Shown here in pieces: positions 53,685 to 64,000 of a stretch of 64,000 nt of DNA. The notes below the pieces were generated by a model. That model was not told the DNA's origin. It ran no database searches and saw only the letters and a program-made list of their open reading frames with translations. The stretch's first letter is position 1. Each line of letters starts with the position of its first letter. The translations under genes were made by a program, and so were the position numbers. Origin of the DNA: Zizania palustris (taxonomy: Eukaryota; Streptophyta; Magnoliopsida; Poales; Poaceae); NCBI GenBank assembly GCA_019279435.1, contig JAAALK010000284.1:15505294-15569293 (forward strand), given 5' to 3'.

Positions 53685-56600
53685 TGATCCCTGAACAATT
53701 AAATAGCTGTTCATGGAAGGGCTGGCCATATGCTGACATAATAAGATATATAACGGCAGCATCTTCTGGTAGCTATATCCCCGGCAAGAAGCATCTGCTG
53801 CCTCTGAAATCTGTACCTACACAATCTGATGATCTGCAAGATTTTCGGTGCCTGGGTACTGGGCTGCTAGCTGCTTCTGCGATGATGCCCTGTAGAGTGT
53901 AGATCCCTGAAGCTTCCTGCTGGTGACGCAGGATGGACAAAGATAAACACTGTCCTAGAAATATTCAGAGGGATTTTCAATTCTGTACTGAAGCTGTTTT
54001 TTTGAGCTAAATTATGTACTGAAGTTATCCGCTGATTGCATGATGTTTTCTGTAGCTGCTATCTCTCGATTCTCGTTGTCTATCTGTCCAAATGAGCCTA
54101 AAGAATCTGTCACTTCATTAATTATGCGTGCATCCCATCTGATTTGGCAGGTCGCTTACCTGCCATTGGAGGAAGCAAGTGACACATTGGCATAGTCCTT
54201 TAGAGTATTATAACACCGGTTGTTAACATCTAGAATTTACTTATGCCTCTGGGCCGACAATAAGATCATGACCTTACAACAAACAGTGCACCACTAAGCA
54301 ACTGGATGAGTGGATGTGAGTCTAACGCCACACATGCATCACCAGCAAGTTTACCTGGCACTTGCTTGTAATGTTATGGAATATGGACTGAAACTGGAAG
54401 TAAAATATAGTATGCATCATAACTAGGAATCAGATCTTCTGGTTTTCTTGAAGATAGACAAGGCAGTCTACAAGTGGGCACACAGAAATTTGTCGACATC
54501 TTAACCTGTGCCATGATGTGATCTGCCATATGTAATCTGATAATTCTCCCCTTCTTCTTTCTCCAAACCATCTCATGTTGAAATAGCAAAAGTATTTGAA
54601 GTCTTGAATTCTGGGACCGTTTCTGAATAAATGTAAAAAGTTGTTCATTGTCAGGAAAACGTAGTAGTTATCTAGTTGGGAACTTGAGTCAACAACAAAC
54701 GAACAAACAAAGGCGATGTTGTCATGCAAGATGACTGACCTGAATCCCTCGTTTCCACCATATTCTTGTTATTCTAGAAGAAGACAATCGTGGAAAACAA
54801 CCTCACTCTCGTCCATTAGCCCCCCTAACTGATGAACTTCAGTTTATAAATGTCCATAGGATCACTGTAAAATAAACACAAGTGACAACTAATTTAAACC
54901 TACTACTAAGTTCTATCACTCTTCACTTAAGTAGGAATGTCTCTATGTCTAGCCCTAGCCTCATCCCTGAGTGAAAAAAGTAGTATATAAATATTAAAAT
55001 ACTTCTACCAGCTAGCTAAATTATTATGGAAGTAGTTTTTATAGTAGTCTTAAGTAAAATGTAGTCATAAGCTTATGGGCTGCCCATAAAAAATAAAACA
55101 ACATTTATCACTTCTCTTTTTTCTTTCTCTCTTACTTTTCATGTTTCATATTGCTACAAACATTGTAAGATAGGAAATAACTATATATCAACATTGAGTC
55201 CCATCTATATAGACTGGTTAAAACAAAGCCAAATATGTTCATGTTCCTGTCCTCATTGGGCCCATAGGGATGACTGACTGAAAAAAAAATGAGGTCCAAA
55301 CTCAGAAGCCATCTTGGGCAAGTGGCTTATCTTAAGGTGAGTGGACAACATTGAAATTATGTCACTGCAGTATATTAGTTTCAATAAAATGTCACCGGTT
55401 ACATACATTAGATACTCTACAATTTGCTTTCCTTTTATCATTAGTAACTCAACTTTCCCCCTCGTCGAAAAAACCGCTGGCCCCGACCCATCGCGGCAGG
55501 GACCACTTGGAAGTGGGAGAAACAAACCGCAGCGGTGCCTGTCCATAAAAGAGCTTTCATCTACTTGTGATGATGGTGATTAGTAATTAACAAACGCCAA
55601 CCAAACTGGCAGGCGGAGTGGCTTAAGGTCTAGTCAATGCTTAGCTCCCAGCTCCAACTTTTTATCCTCTCCTGCATCTAGATGGACTAGAGCTGAACCA
55701 TCCAGCTTTTAGATTAAACTACAAGGGATTAGTAAGGGAATGTTACTTTTCAGTTTTCACATCACAAAGCAAGCATGTTTGCCCTAGTTTATTCCCTCCA
55801 AAAACCCAAGTGAAAGCTGGCGCTGGCCGCAGTTTGACCAGAGACCTCACTCACCTCACCCGCGCGTGAAACTTTGGACCAACTCCAGGGAATTTGCCAT
55901 CTTTTTACAAGTTAGATTTTCCAGACGAATCTATAGATGCTACACCCCACCAATAACTGTCCCAGGGAGGACAGAATATGAACAGAGAAAGCTACTATCT
56001 ACAATTAATCTAGGCTCACCATCAAAAGCCAAGAATCCAAGGTTAGCAATTACAAACTTGGATAAAATAGATGGAGCAACTGTTTTATTTACAGAAACTG
56101 TTTTTCAGAAGTTCAGAATTAACAAGCCCACTTTTGGTTTTTGTTTTTTCAGTGCAAAATTTCCCTGTCAATTCCGTGGAACACAGGGTCATTAGCAGAG
56201 ATTAGTACGTGTCCCATCGGATAATTCTATAGCTGAAAACATGTGGAGGAGGAGGTAGAGGATTCAGTTCTGCCACATGCCACATCAATATTCAATACCT
56301 TGTACAAGCAGGTAAACGAACTGAACATACATCTGTGATGTCAAACCAGCATGTCCTTCTCAGTGAATAAAATGGAGAGAATCTGAAGGTCGCCATCACC
56401 GGACATAATCGCTGTCATTATGCAATCTGCATGCTGGTTGATGGCTCAAATCTCCAATTTCCACTTGCTTATTATATTACTACTGCCAAAGCAACGCCAT
56501 GGCATGATTGTTAATCAATCTAATTGCTTTTTTCGGAACATGAACACCGCCGTACCTACAGGATTTAAAAAAGGGGTATGCCTGATCTCTCCAAAATTAT

Positions 56601-58293
56601 AGTCAGTTGTGGTGATGATGGTAATTAAGGAGGAACAGAGTATCGATGACTTGTCCAAATATGTATGGTTCAGGCTACAAATGAGCAAGAAATTGCACGC
56701 TGGCTTGTTTAATCAAGGGGATAAAGATTCGATCGGCGTCGACCAAAATTGTTTAAGGCATGACGTTGCTTTGGGGTTGGATTCTTCTACAGTGCTACTG
56801 ATTTAGCACAATATCTTGGATTGGAACCTATTCATCCGATAAACTCTGGCCGTATTTTTCTGGCTATGCTTTCCTTCAATTTCTGAAAGCAAATCTTCTG
56901 AAAGGAACTACCTGTCAATATATATTTCACACAAATATTTTTTCTGAAGTTATTTTTCTTATATTCTAGGCAAAGAAAATATACAGGGATTTGTCTTCTT
57001 AGAAAAATAAGCTAAGCAAGCAAGTCAAACTAACAACATGTTGGATAGTGGGATAAGCTCAAACGGCGTCAATCCAGTGTATCCCCATCACACAGATTGT
57101 ACCCCTAATTGACCTGATAACATGTTCCACTGAGATTTGTCACATGGTTTAGAAAACTGCTCTTTCTTAAAATAAATTTTGATCGTATACCTTCATAATG
57201 AACATGAAAATTGAGAATTTATTCTCATAACCTACATATCATTGATCTAAGATGACTCAATATATTATGTTACTGAAATATGGATGTTAAATCCTTAATT
57301 TCACATATAAAAACAGGATATATCATTCAATCTCTCTTCTCAAAGGTATTTCATGAAGTTGCTTTGTGATCTGATCCACTCTCCAAGGTGCGTAGCTCAT
57401 ATGTGGTCTGTGGATAGCTGGATATGTTTGGCTGTGAAGTGTTCATGAATGCATCCGTAAACATCCTCTCGAGCTAGGGCCATCAGGAGTTCAAGTGGAT
57501 CATTCATGGGAGCTCAAAGCACTACACGTCTTATACCACTTAGGGAAGCAAGAACATTCCAATGGCGGTCATGTCCGTCCATTCCCATATTCCATGCACA
57601 CTGGTGGACAGTCACCTTGGGGGCAAAAAAGCCTATGAAAGCCAACTCGAATACTCGATGCTCCTGGGAGGACAAGATAGCACAGCTTCACAACCTATCA
57701 TTGGTGCCAATATTATCCCAAATGCATGCATCACTATAACAAAACTACTATATATATTGATCTGGTTTTGTTTTTGCTACAAATGAACTAACTATTCAGA
57801 TATAGAGGGAGATTTACGGGGCCCACATGTCAGTCATGGGAACTTAGCAACAATGGAGTGGATAGCTCATAGCTCATAGCTCGTAGACGTGTTATTTGAC
57901 TCATTCTGCAACAAGGAAACACCATTTTGTGGTTACTGGTGCTGCATCGTTGCGAGTAACTGGGTGGCCTTAGAGCATCTTCGAGAGCTTACATTTTATT
58001 CCTAAACAGAATAGCCTAAACTCTCTTTCTAAAAATTAATCAATCTACAACATTTTTCTATAATTCTGATATTTTTTAAATCCTGCAAATATGACCTATA
58101 ATCTAGAATAATTTTATGTGAAATTATAATACATTCAAATATATGTGTCGGGGACAATGCACCCGCTAGAGAAAAAATAGATGCGAATGAAAATAGTGAC
58201 TCATTTAAGGAGACTATTGGAGCCTCATTTTTCACCAAAACATCTAAATTCAAAATTAGGTAACCATGTAAGTAATCTCCTAGATATGCTTTA
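53681..58293. other. No gene seen in 4.6 kb
   Basis: AT-rich single-copy-looking sequence. Open frames (for example 53,684-53,902, 55,866-56,195 and 57,506-57,786) are short, isolated and without recognisable domains or clear splice partners. It may hold untranslated or non-coding RNA sequence of a neighbouring gene, but the sequence alone does not show it. Confidence 0.4.
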
Positions 58294-58610
58294 GGGCTCT
58301 TTTGATTGTAGTATCTATTTTTTAAATTTTTATCTAGATTATTTTAAACATAAGAGATTGTTTTCTTCTACCTTTATTCATATGAAACTAACGCATGAGC
58401 TGAAACCTTATTTTATTTTTCTTTTAATAAGTTCAAGGCATCTTTTCTTTTTATCTCCCTTATCTATATTTATTTCCTATGAATCATCTAAACACATCAT
58501 TTTTCAAATTCTATGTTTTAGATTCCTACAAAATTCACTTGTACAGAGCATTTCAATTCAACGTTTCTTTTTATTGCTGTATTTCTTAAATCCTGCTTTC
58601 TAAGGAGCTC
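58294..58610. mobile_element. Tourist-like MITE (317 bp)
   Basis: Flanked by TTA on both sides (58,291-58,293 and 58,611-58,613), the PIF/Harbinger target. Left end GGGCTCTTTTGATT; right end CTAAGGAGCTC, complement GAGCTCCTTAG, matching 7 of the first 10. AT-rich and non-coding; size fits Tourist elements. Confidence 0.5.
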
Positions 58611-58907
58611 TTAGCACTTGATGTTCACTGGAGCTTTCAGTGATGGATTGATGGGGTAAATGGGGACGGCAAGCTAGGGCAAGGATCAGTGGAGCATGAA
58701 CTGGTCTGCACAAAGCAAAGCATGCGCGGCTGATCTGCGTTTCCCTTTTCCATGGCGTTTTTGATTTCTGCGCCCCCAAGGATCAAGGGATTTAACCTCC
58801 AAATCTACATCCTGTTTTCGTTTTCCCCAGCAGATCATGATTAGGAGCTGATTCGGTTGCTGTTGCTGGTACTGATCTTCTTTTTCCCAAGAGCATGCTT
58901 GCCCTGC

Positions 58908-58908
<1 letters not shown>

Positions 58909-58983
<75 letters not shown>
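58909..58983. repeat. CT/TC microsatellite
   Basis: About 75 bp of nearly uninterrupted CT dinucleotides with one phase break near 58,933. Open frames on both strands over it are artefacts. Confidence 0.97.
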
Positions 58984-58986
<3 letters not shown>

Positions 58987-61537
58987 CTCCACGAAGGCCA
59001 ATGCTTTGTGAAAAGGAGAGGTGTAGGGTTAAGAAAAGAGGAGCTGAGCTAAAGTGGCTCAGATATTCTATGGGCTACCGTGCAGTAGTACCAACAACAA
59101 TGAGGATCTAGTGATGTTTGGTGCAGTTCATTCATATCTGAAGGATGGATGATATCTCTGTTCTTGACATGTCAACTGTTCTTCTCGGTACTCCAAATCT
59201 TGAATGCCACAGTTGGACTTGTTGCATCGTATCATTGTCTTTTGATGCTAGAATTCGTTGTTTGGCTCGGTTAATTTATCTATGGAAGGTGATCCAGTAT
59301 GTAAAATTCAACTCAAAGTATGTTATACCAACTGTACTTTCTGGTTAGATAGGGGCACGATGGACACTCGCCAGCAAGGTCAAACTGTACCCTAAACAGG
59401 ATAGAGATAAGCATGGACAATAATTAGTAGTAATTTTAATTTAAAGCAGCCCAACTTGATTTTAGTTAAGATATTTTACTGTGCATTCCACTGAAGATAA
59501 ATAGTAGTAATTTTTAAATAGCCCCACGTGATTTTACTTGAGATATTTTACGGTGCATTCTACTACCAGGAGAGTTAATTCTAGAACTAATCTCTTTTAT
59601 CTCAATTAATGGTAGTAGAAATTAAAAAAGGATATAATCGTTAGAAAAGGAGTAGTGAGAAGGAATAAATCGTAAATTTGTACAAGATGCGTTTTGGAGA
59701 GGAGTAGATAGACAAATGTAAATTTGTTAATAACTATTATTCCAAAACATGATTAATTAAAAGTACTAACTATCTTTCCAAATCAAAAGTTAGGATCGAG
59801 TTTGAAACCACTCTGTTTCATTTCTATCATTATCCGGTGGTGGAGCTAGAGAAAAAAAACCACTTTTTGTTCGTCGAACGAACTTGGTCTCCTTGAATTA
59901 TTAGTACATTTTTTTGTGGTCTGAGCATCTTGACATGTTTTTCTTTTTGTGGCTGCTCTAATTGGCCAGTCATGGGGAAGGAACAAAATCGTCAAAAAAA
60001 ACAAGTGATTCTAGTACAAATTTAGAACCAGTTTGGATGGTAAATGCAATTAGAACAAAAATATCTTTAATAAAATCATGATGCATCTCTTTCACATTTT
60101 TTGTTGAAGGGGGAATTAAAACCGTTCTTTGAAACAATCATGTATGTTTCTAATGACGTTCACTCTACATAATTTATGCCAAACGGCCTCCTTTGGATTT
60201 AAGAATTTTTTGTAAGAATAATATATGATCTAAATCCAAAGGAAAAATATAGAGCCCTCTGGATGGTATGAGTGCGTGCTTCAAGTGAATTTTGTAGGAT
60301 TTGAAAAAAAAATCCTCCTAAATTTGAAGAAATTATAGCAAGAGGTCTAACCTCCTATTTACAAAAAATAGACTTCTAATGAACATTATCTCTATTTCTC
60401 TCCATTTTTACTTAAAAATCAATATAGTGATATCAAATTTCTTATATTTTTATGAGACGTCCAAACACCTTAAAAGACAAAGTAGTACTCGGAACTACGG
60501 TCCCTTGAACTACAAAATCGTTTAGACAACCCAAAATTTTAAAAACCGCTTTACTATGTGAAACTATCGCTGGCGTGGCACAACAAAATGATGGTTTTCG
60601 CTGACACGAACAACGTGTCACATGCTAAGCCGATTGAAATATCGCACACAAGGTATTCAATGAAATGCCATCGGCTCTATTTCATCGCAATACGTGTGGT
60701 GTGTGGCATGGGTTGTGCGCCAACAGTGGTGCCCCCATGGTAGTGTGCGGTGATTGGTAGCGTGCGGCGAACATGTGGCGGGCAGCGACAAGTCGTGCAG
60801 TGGTCAACAACGTGCAGGGGTGGGTGCTCAGCTCCGATAACAGTGTGCAGGGGTGGCCACATGGATCTAGCCACGACGTGTGGTGGTGTCCATGCATGGC
60901 GCTCGGGGGTGATTGTGTATCTATGGGTGTGCGGCAGGGCGCACGGGGACGGGCTTATGGCTAGCATGTGGGATGCCGCGGGAGGCTAGTGGAGGGGTGG
61001 TGCGACGTCGAAGGAGGCATGACGTTGCGACAAGCTAGTGGAGGCATTTCATCGAGCATCTTCCATACGTTGTTAGCGAGGGCAGGTTTTTTTCGTTCTG
61101 CCACGTCAGTGCACCACATATGCGTCCAGTCAGTGAAAATCACCGTTCTACAGTCCATGCCAGCAAAACCGTGAAAGTTGAAGAGTGAATCGGTTTTCAA
61201 ATTTTTGAAGCTAATTAAATGTTTTTATAGTTTAGGGGTTATTTAAACTTTCACGGTAGCTAAGGGTAGTAATTTATACTTCTCCTATTTGCTATATGTT
61301 TCAACAAACCGTGACATTTTAATTTCATGTTTTTCATATCCTTATATTTTTATGTTAAACAAAGGAAATTACCAATATTGAGGGATGAAGGATGAAATCT
61401 AAAACTCAACCCAGAGATTTGAGTCTAATCTTTACTATACTTATTTGTTTCTTCCTCAACAAGTCACACTTCTGGTTGGTCAAACTTCGTTCTTGGTCCC
61501 CTTAAACTATCGATATAGAATTTCGTGGTATGAGCAT
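58984..61537. other. No gene seen; possible MITE debris
   Basis: AT-rich sequence with a GC-richer patch at 60,690-61,050 whose overlapping open frames have no recognisable domain. Segments near 60,186-60,470 have Tourist-like ends (GGCCTCCTTTGG and GTCCAAACACC) but no clean duplication. Confidence 0.4.
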
Positions 61538-61955
61538 TGTGGGGGAAATACTTCCATCTACGTGATAAGAAGGAAACAAGCCAGAGGGTCCATCAAAACT
61601 TCGGTTAAAGAGAACTCCTCGAAAGATTTCCTTCCGAAGGAGCGCCGTCAGAACAGATTAGACATCTACTTTATTTAAGTGTTCACATGACCTTTTACCC
61701 TTTTAGCTCTACGAAGATCAAGGAACAATGTACTCTGTAACGATTGTAATTAAAGGGTAAAATGATATTCTCTTTGTACTTTTTGCTTATAAATACGGAA
61801 GTATATGCATCGAATCAAGAGACAATTAATATACACTTCGAACTGTCCTTGGCTATTATCCACCTCGGAGGCTAGGAACAATCCGTAAACAATCTTTTCA
61901 CTCAATAACCCTTCATGGTTATTTAAACCTTATAGCGTAATCTTTTACGCCAACA
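61538..61955 (+). repeat. Solo LTR (418 bp) related to the G1 LTR
   Basis: Begins TGTGGGGGAAATACTTC and ends TTTTACGCCAACA. Read on the minus strand, the G1 LTR begins TGTTGGGGGAAATTGCTTC and ends CTTTTACGCCAACA. A plus-strand TATA box (TATAAATA at 61,788-61,795) and a shared GGCTATTATCCA-like block support orientation and family. Flanks AGCAT (61,533-61,537) and AACAT (61,956-61,960) form a 5-bp duplication with one mismatch. No internal element sequence adjoins it. Confidence 0.78.
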
Positions 61956-62319
61956 AACATCTTGTTCGACATAATTTTCTTTTTCAAAAATGTTTTAATG
62001 CAAAAAATTGAAGAGCGTTGAAAAATGTTTTATCATTTTATAAAAAATATTTCAAACAGATGCAACATTCATCTACGTTGTTTTAACAACAAAAAACAAC
62101 TACCTGCAACAATCTTATTGTTATGTTTAAATAAATTTAACTTAATATTTAATACATGAGAGTAAAATATTTTAATTTAGATTTATCTATATTTAACTTT
62201 ATTTATTTTATTAAAGTATTTTTATCAAGTGATAAAATATTGTTCACTAAGTGTTGATTTTTTTTCGATTCTCAGGGCATCCGAATCACAGCCTTTCCCT
62301 TTTCTTTTTGTGATTGATC
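61956..62319. other. No gene; AT-rich spacer
   Basis: AT-rich sequence between the solo LTR and a Tourist-like MITE with no recognisable feature. Confidence 0.5.
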
Positions 62320-62322
62320 TTA

Positions 62323-62612
62323 GGCCCTTTTTTAGGGAGCTTTTGGCTGGATAGATACTTCTAGTATCTAGGAGCTCCCTCAAATGGTACCTTAGATAGT
62401 CTAGATTTCGAAATCTGCAGAAGCAGCTAGTCTCTTCAAGCCTAAAAGCTGATAAGCTAGCCAACCTCAGCTTCTCCAGATTCTACATATTTTTATTTAC
62501 CCACTATATCACTGAATAAAATCCACCCACCCAATAGCTAGCTACTCCAACCAGCCAGCTAGATACTTGGACTAGCTGATTTTGAGAATCTGCAGCTCCC
62601 CCAAACAGAACC
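62323..62612. mobile_element. Tourist-like MITE (290 bp)
   Basis: TTA duplications at 62,320-62,322 and 62,613-62,615. Left end GGCCCTTTTTTAGGGAGCTT; right end AGCTCCCCCAAACAGAACC, complement GGTTCTGTTTGGGGGAGCT, about 14 of 20 matching. The interior has further AGCTAG-type inverted strings. Non-coding. Confidence 0.6.
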
Positions 62613-63211
62613 TTAGTGTAATCACGGGGAAGAAACAACATCGCCCACAATACAAGCCATTCTAGTATATATGAAACTAGATAACGTTATAGAATTATAG
62701 AAAGCATCACTTTCTCATTTACTATTCTTAAAAAAAAAGTTCCTCGAAAGAAAATCGGTGCAGGTAATAACTTCTGCATACGTACGTTTGTTTGTAGACT
62801 ACATATATACGTCCACTTCATCTATAGCAAACTCTTCTTAACCGTGACTTTCTTCGCAGCGCAGCGGCAACTGAACCTTTTGCCCAAAATTACCGTGAAA
62901 CTCCCCCGAATCAACGGCACTGGTAGTCAAAAGGTAGTACGAGGTTACCCAACGAAATTTTAATGAATCACTTATTTTTTAAAAAAATCATAAATTTCTA
63001 CGTTGCGAAATCAACCCTATCTGACTGTCCATGATGAAGGTTGAATCAAACTCTACACCTCATTTATCATGAACTCTAGGGCCGTTCTAGAAAATAAATT
63101 TTAAAACACTATGTCAAACTCTAGATATAATATAGATGAGATTAGATTTGAGAGGACATCTTGTAGCCATGGTGTACAAGGCATAGGCCACAACGATCGC
63201 AAAACGAAGAG

Positions 63212-63746
63212 TGCGTTTGGTTCTGCCGAGCCATGAAAAAACTACTATAAACTATCTGCTGTGAAAAAATTGTTCTGAGTTGTCTATTTTGGAAAAGTTG
63301 AAAATCGTTTGTTTGAAGTTGTTGTGAAAAAACTAATGTGAGCTGACTAGTTTTTTATAACTGACATAATTTTCATCATTATACTATTCCATACATAAAT
63401 ATAAACAGGAAACAAGTCGATATTGATGTAACTAAATAACTAAAAAAATTAGATAAATAAAAAGTCTATAATTTAAGTAACTGGTAACTATATAGCTATC
63501 TCATGAAATTATAAAATGCAATACAAATCATAATGATGTTAGATCAATCAAGACACTTTGAATTCATGTTATCCAATTTGTACTAAAAACAAAAAATAGA
63601 AACAGAAAAGCAGTATCCGAGTTGCTTTCAAATTTGTACTAGAAAAAAAACCGTTTTTTGTGGGAGAAGCAGATTTGATAAACCCGTTTGATTTAACTTC
63701 TGTTTCTTCATAGCAGAAATAGATTTCAAAAACATAACAAACACAC
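63212..63746. mobile_element. Candidate MITE (535 bp)
   Basis: Left end TGCGTTTGGTTCTG, right end AACAAACACAC with complement GTGTGTTTGTT. Flanks CGAAGAG and CGAATAG match at 6 of 7. Interior AT-rich with paired AAAAAACTA/AGTTTTT strings. Superfamily not assigned. Confidence 0.4.
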
Positions 63747-64000
63747 CGAATAGTCTAATATTTTTGAAGATAAGAAATCTCATTGTAGATACATATTTAG
63801 AAGATAATTTTTAGTCTCAGTGTCACACCCGTTATACTGAATACTTAACCTAATTTAATGGCACCCCAAATTTAGGAGGCCGCACATCTTGCTCGACCAG
63901 CTGGAACCGGCATAATACACTCCGTCGACCTTGTCTCATAAATTTAATCCATAATTTTATATAAACTAAACTAAATTCTATAAAAAAATTTAAAACATAA
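63747..64000. other. No feature seen
   Basis: AT-rich end of the window. No ORF or motif I can support. Confidence 0.5.

Noticed and set aside
53680..54100. Possible microRNA precursor
   Set aside because: I compared with the conserved plant miRNA sequences I could recall and found no match or convincing hairpin.
57506..57786. Two overlapping 74-77 codon plus-strand frames
   Set aside because: No recognisable domain, no supporting splice or promoter context.
58792..59111. Frames with Arg/Glu or Ser/Leu runs, and the Ser/Leu-Thr/His frame at 53,538-53,762
   Set aside because: Translations of dinucleotide microsatellites.
60677..61200. His/Pro- and Gly/Cys-rich overlapping frames
   Set aside because: GC-skewed patch with GTGTGG-like strings; both strands equally open, so not evidence of coding.

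Overview
The window is repeat-rich, intergenic-type DNA of a plant nuclear genome, most likely a grass. The reasons are a Sirevirus-type Ty1/copia element with a tRNA-iMet primer site, a Tat-type Ty3/gypsy element with an extra plant-type RNase H, an En/Spm (CACTA) transposon with TNP2 and TNPA-like genes, a hAT element, and Tourist- and Stowaway-like MITEs. I found no convincing cellular protein-coding gene, rRNA gene or intact tRNA gene. The coding sequence I can defend belongs to transposable elements, and most of it is broken.

Left part (1-31,375), a nest of LTR retrotransposons. A decayed Ty3/gypsy element on the plus strand (called G2) supplies gag at about 16,240-17,120, a nucleocapsid and linker at 18,080-19,223, and a protease that resumes at 30,450. 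A complete Sirevirus-like copia element on the minus strand (copia B, 19,224-30,449) is inserted in the G2 protease, with a perfect 5-bp target duplication ACTGT. A second, older copia element of the same family (copia A, internal region plus 5' LTR, 8,961-16,235) abuts the G2 gag. Copia A is itself interrupted by a Tat-lineage Ty3/gypsy element (G1, 1-8,960), whose 3' LTR lies off the left edge. G1 carries a plus-strand, intron-containing gene antisense to pol and a block of 116-bp tandem repeats. A run of exactly 1,000 N (31,376-32,375) ends this section.

Middle part (32,376-48,601), mainly DNA transposons. AT-rich sequence with a Stowaway-like MITE relic and imperfect 135-bp repeats comes first. 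A hAT-type element (34,260-39,083) follows; it has no recognisable transposase, is built of roughly 496-bp tandem repeats, and is interrupted by a 1,354-bp solo LTR. A tRNA-like pol III relic comes next. Then a full-length CACTA transposon (40,164-48,598, 3-bp duplication AAT) carries a TNPA-like gene and a TNP2 transposase gene on the minus strand between arrays of CTTCCGTCGG/CCGACGGAAG subterminal repeats.

Right part (48,602-64,000). This is mostly unannotatable AT-rich sequence with microsatellites, two Tourist-like MITEs with TTA duplications, a third candidate MITE, and a 418-bp solo LTR related to the G1 LTR. It may be gene-flanking DNA, but no exon could be supported.

The elements supply their own replication machinery: Gag, protease, integrase, RT and RNase H for the LTR elements, and TNP2 plus TNPA for CACTA. 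Almost every reading frame is interrupted by single-base indels or stops, so any present mobility would depend on proteins supplied by other copies, unless the indels are assembly errors.
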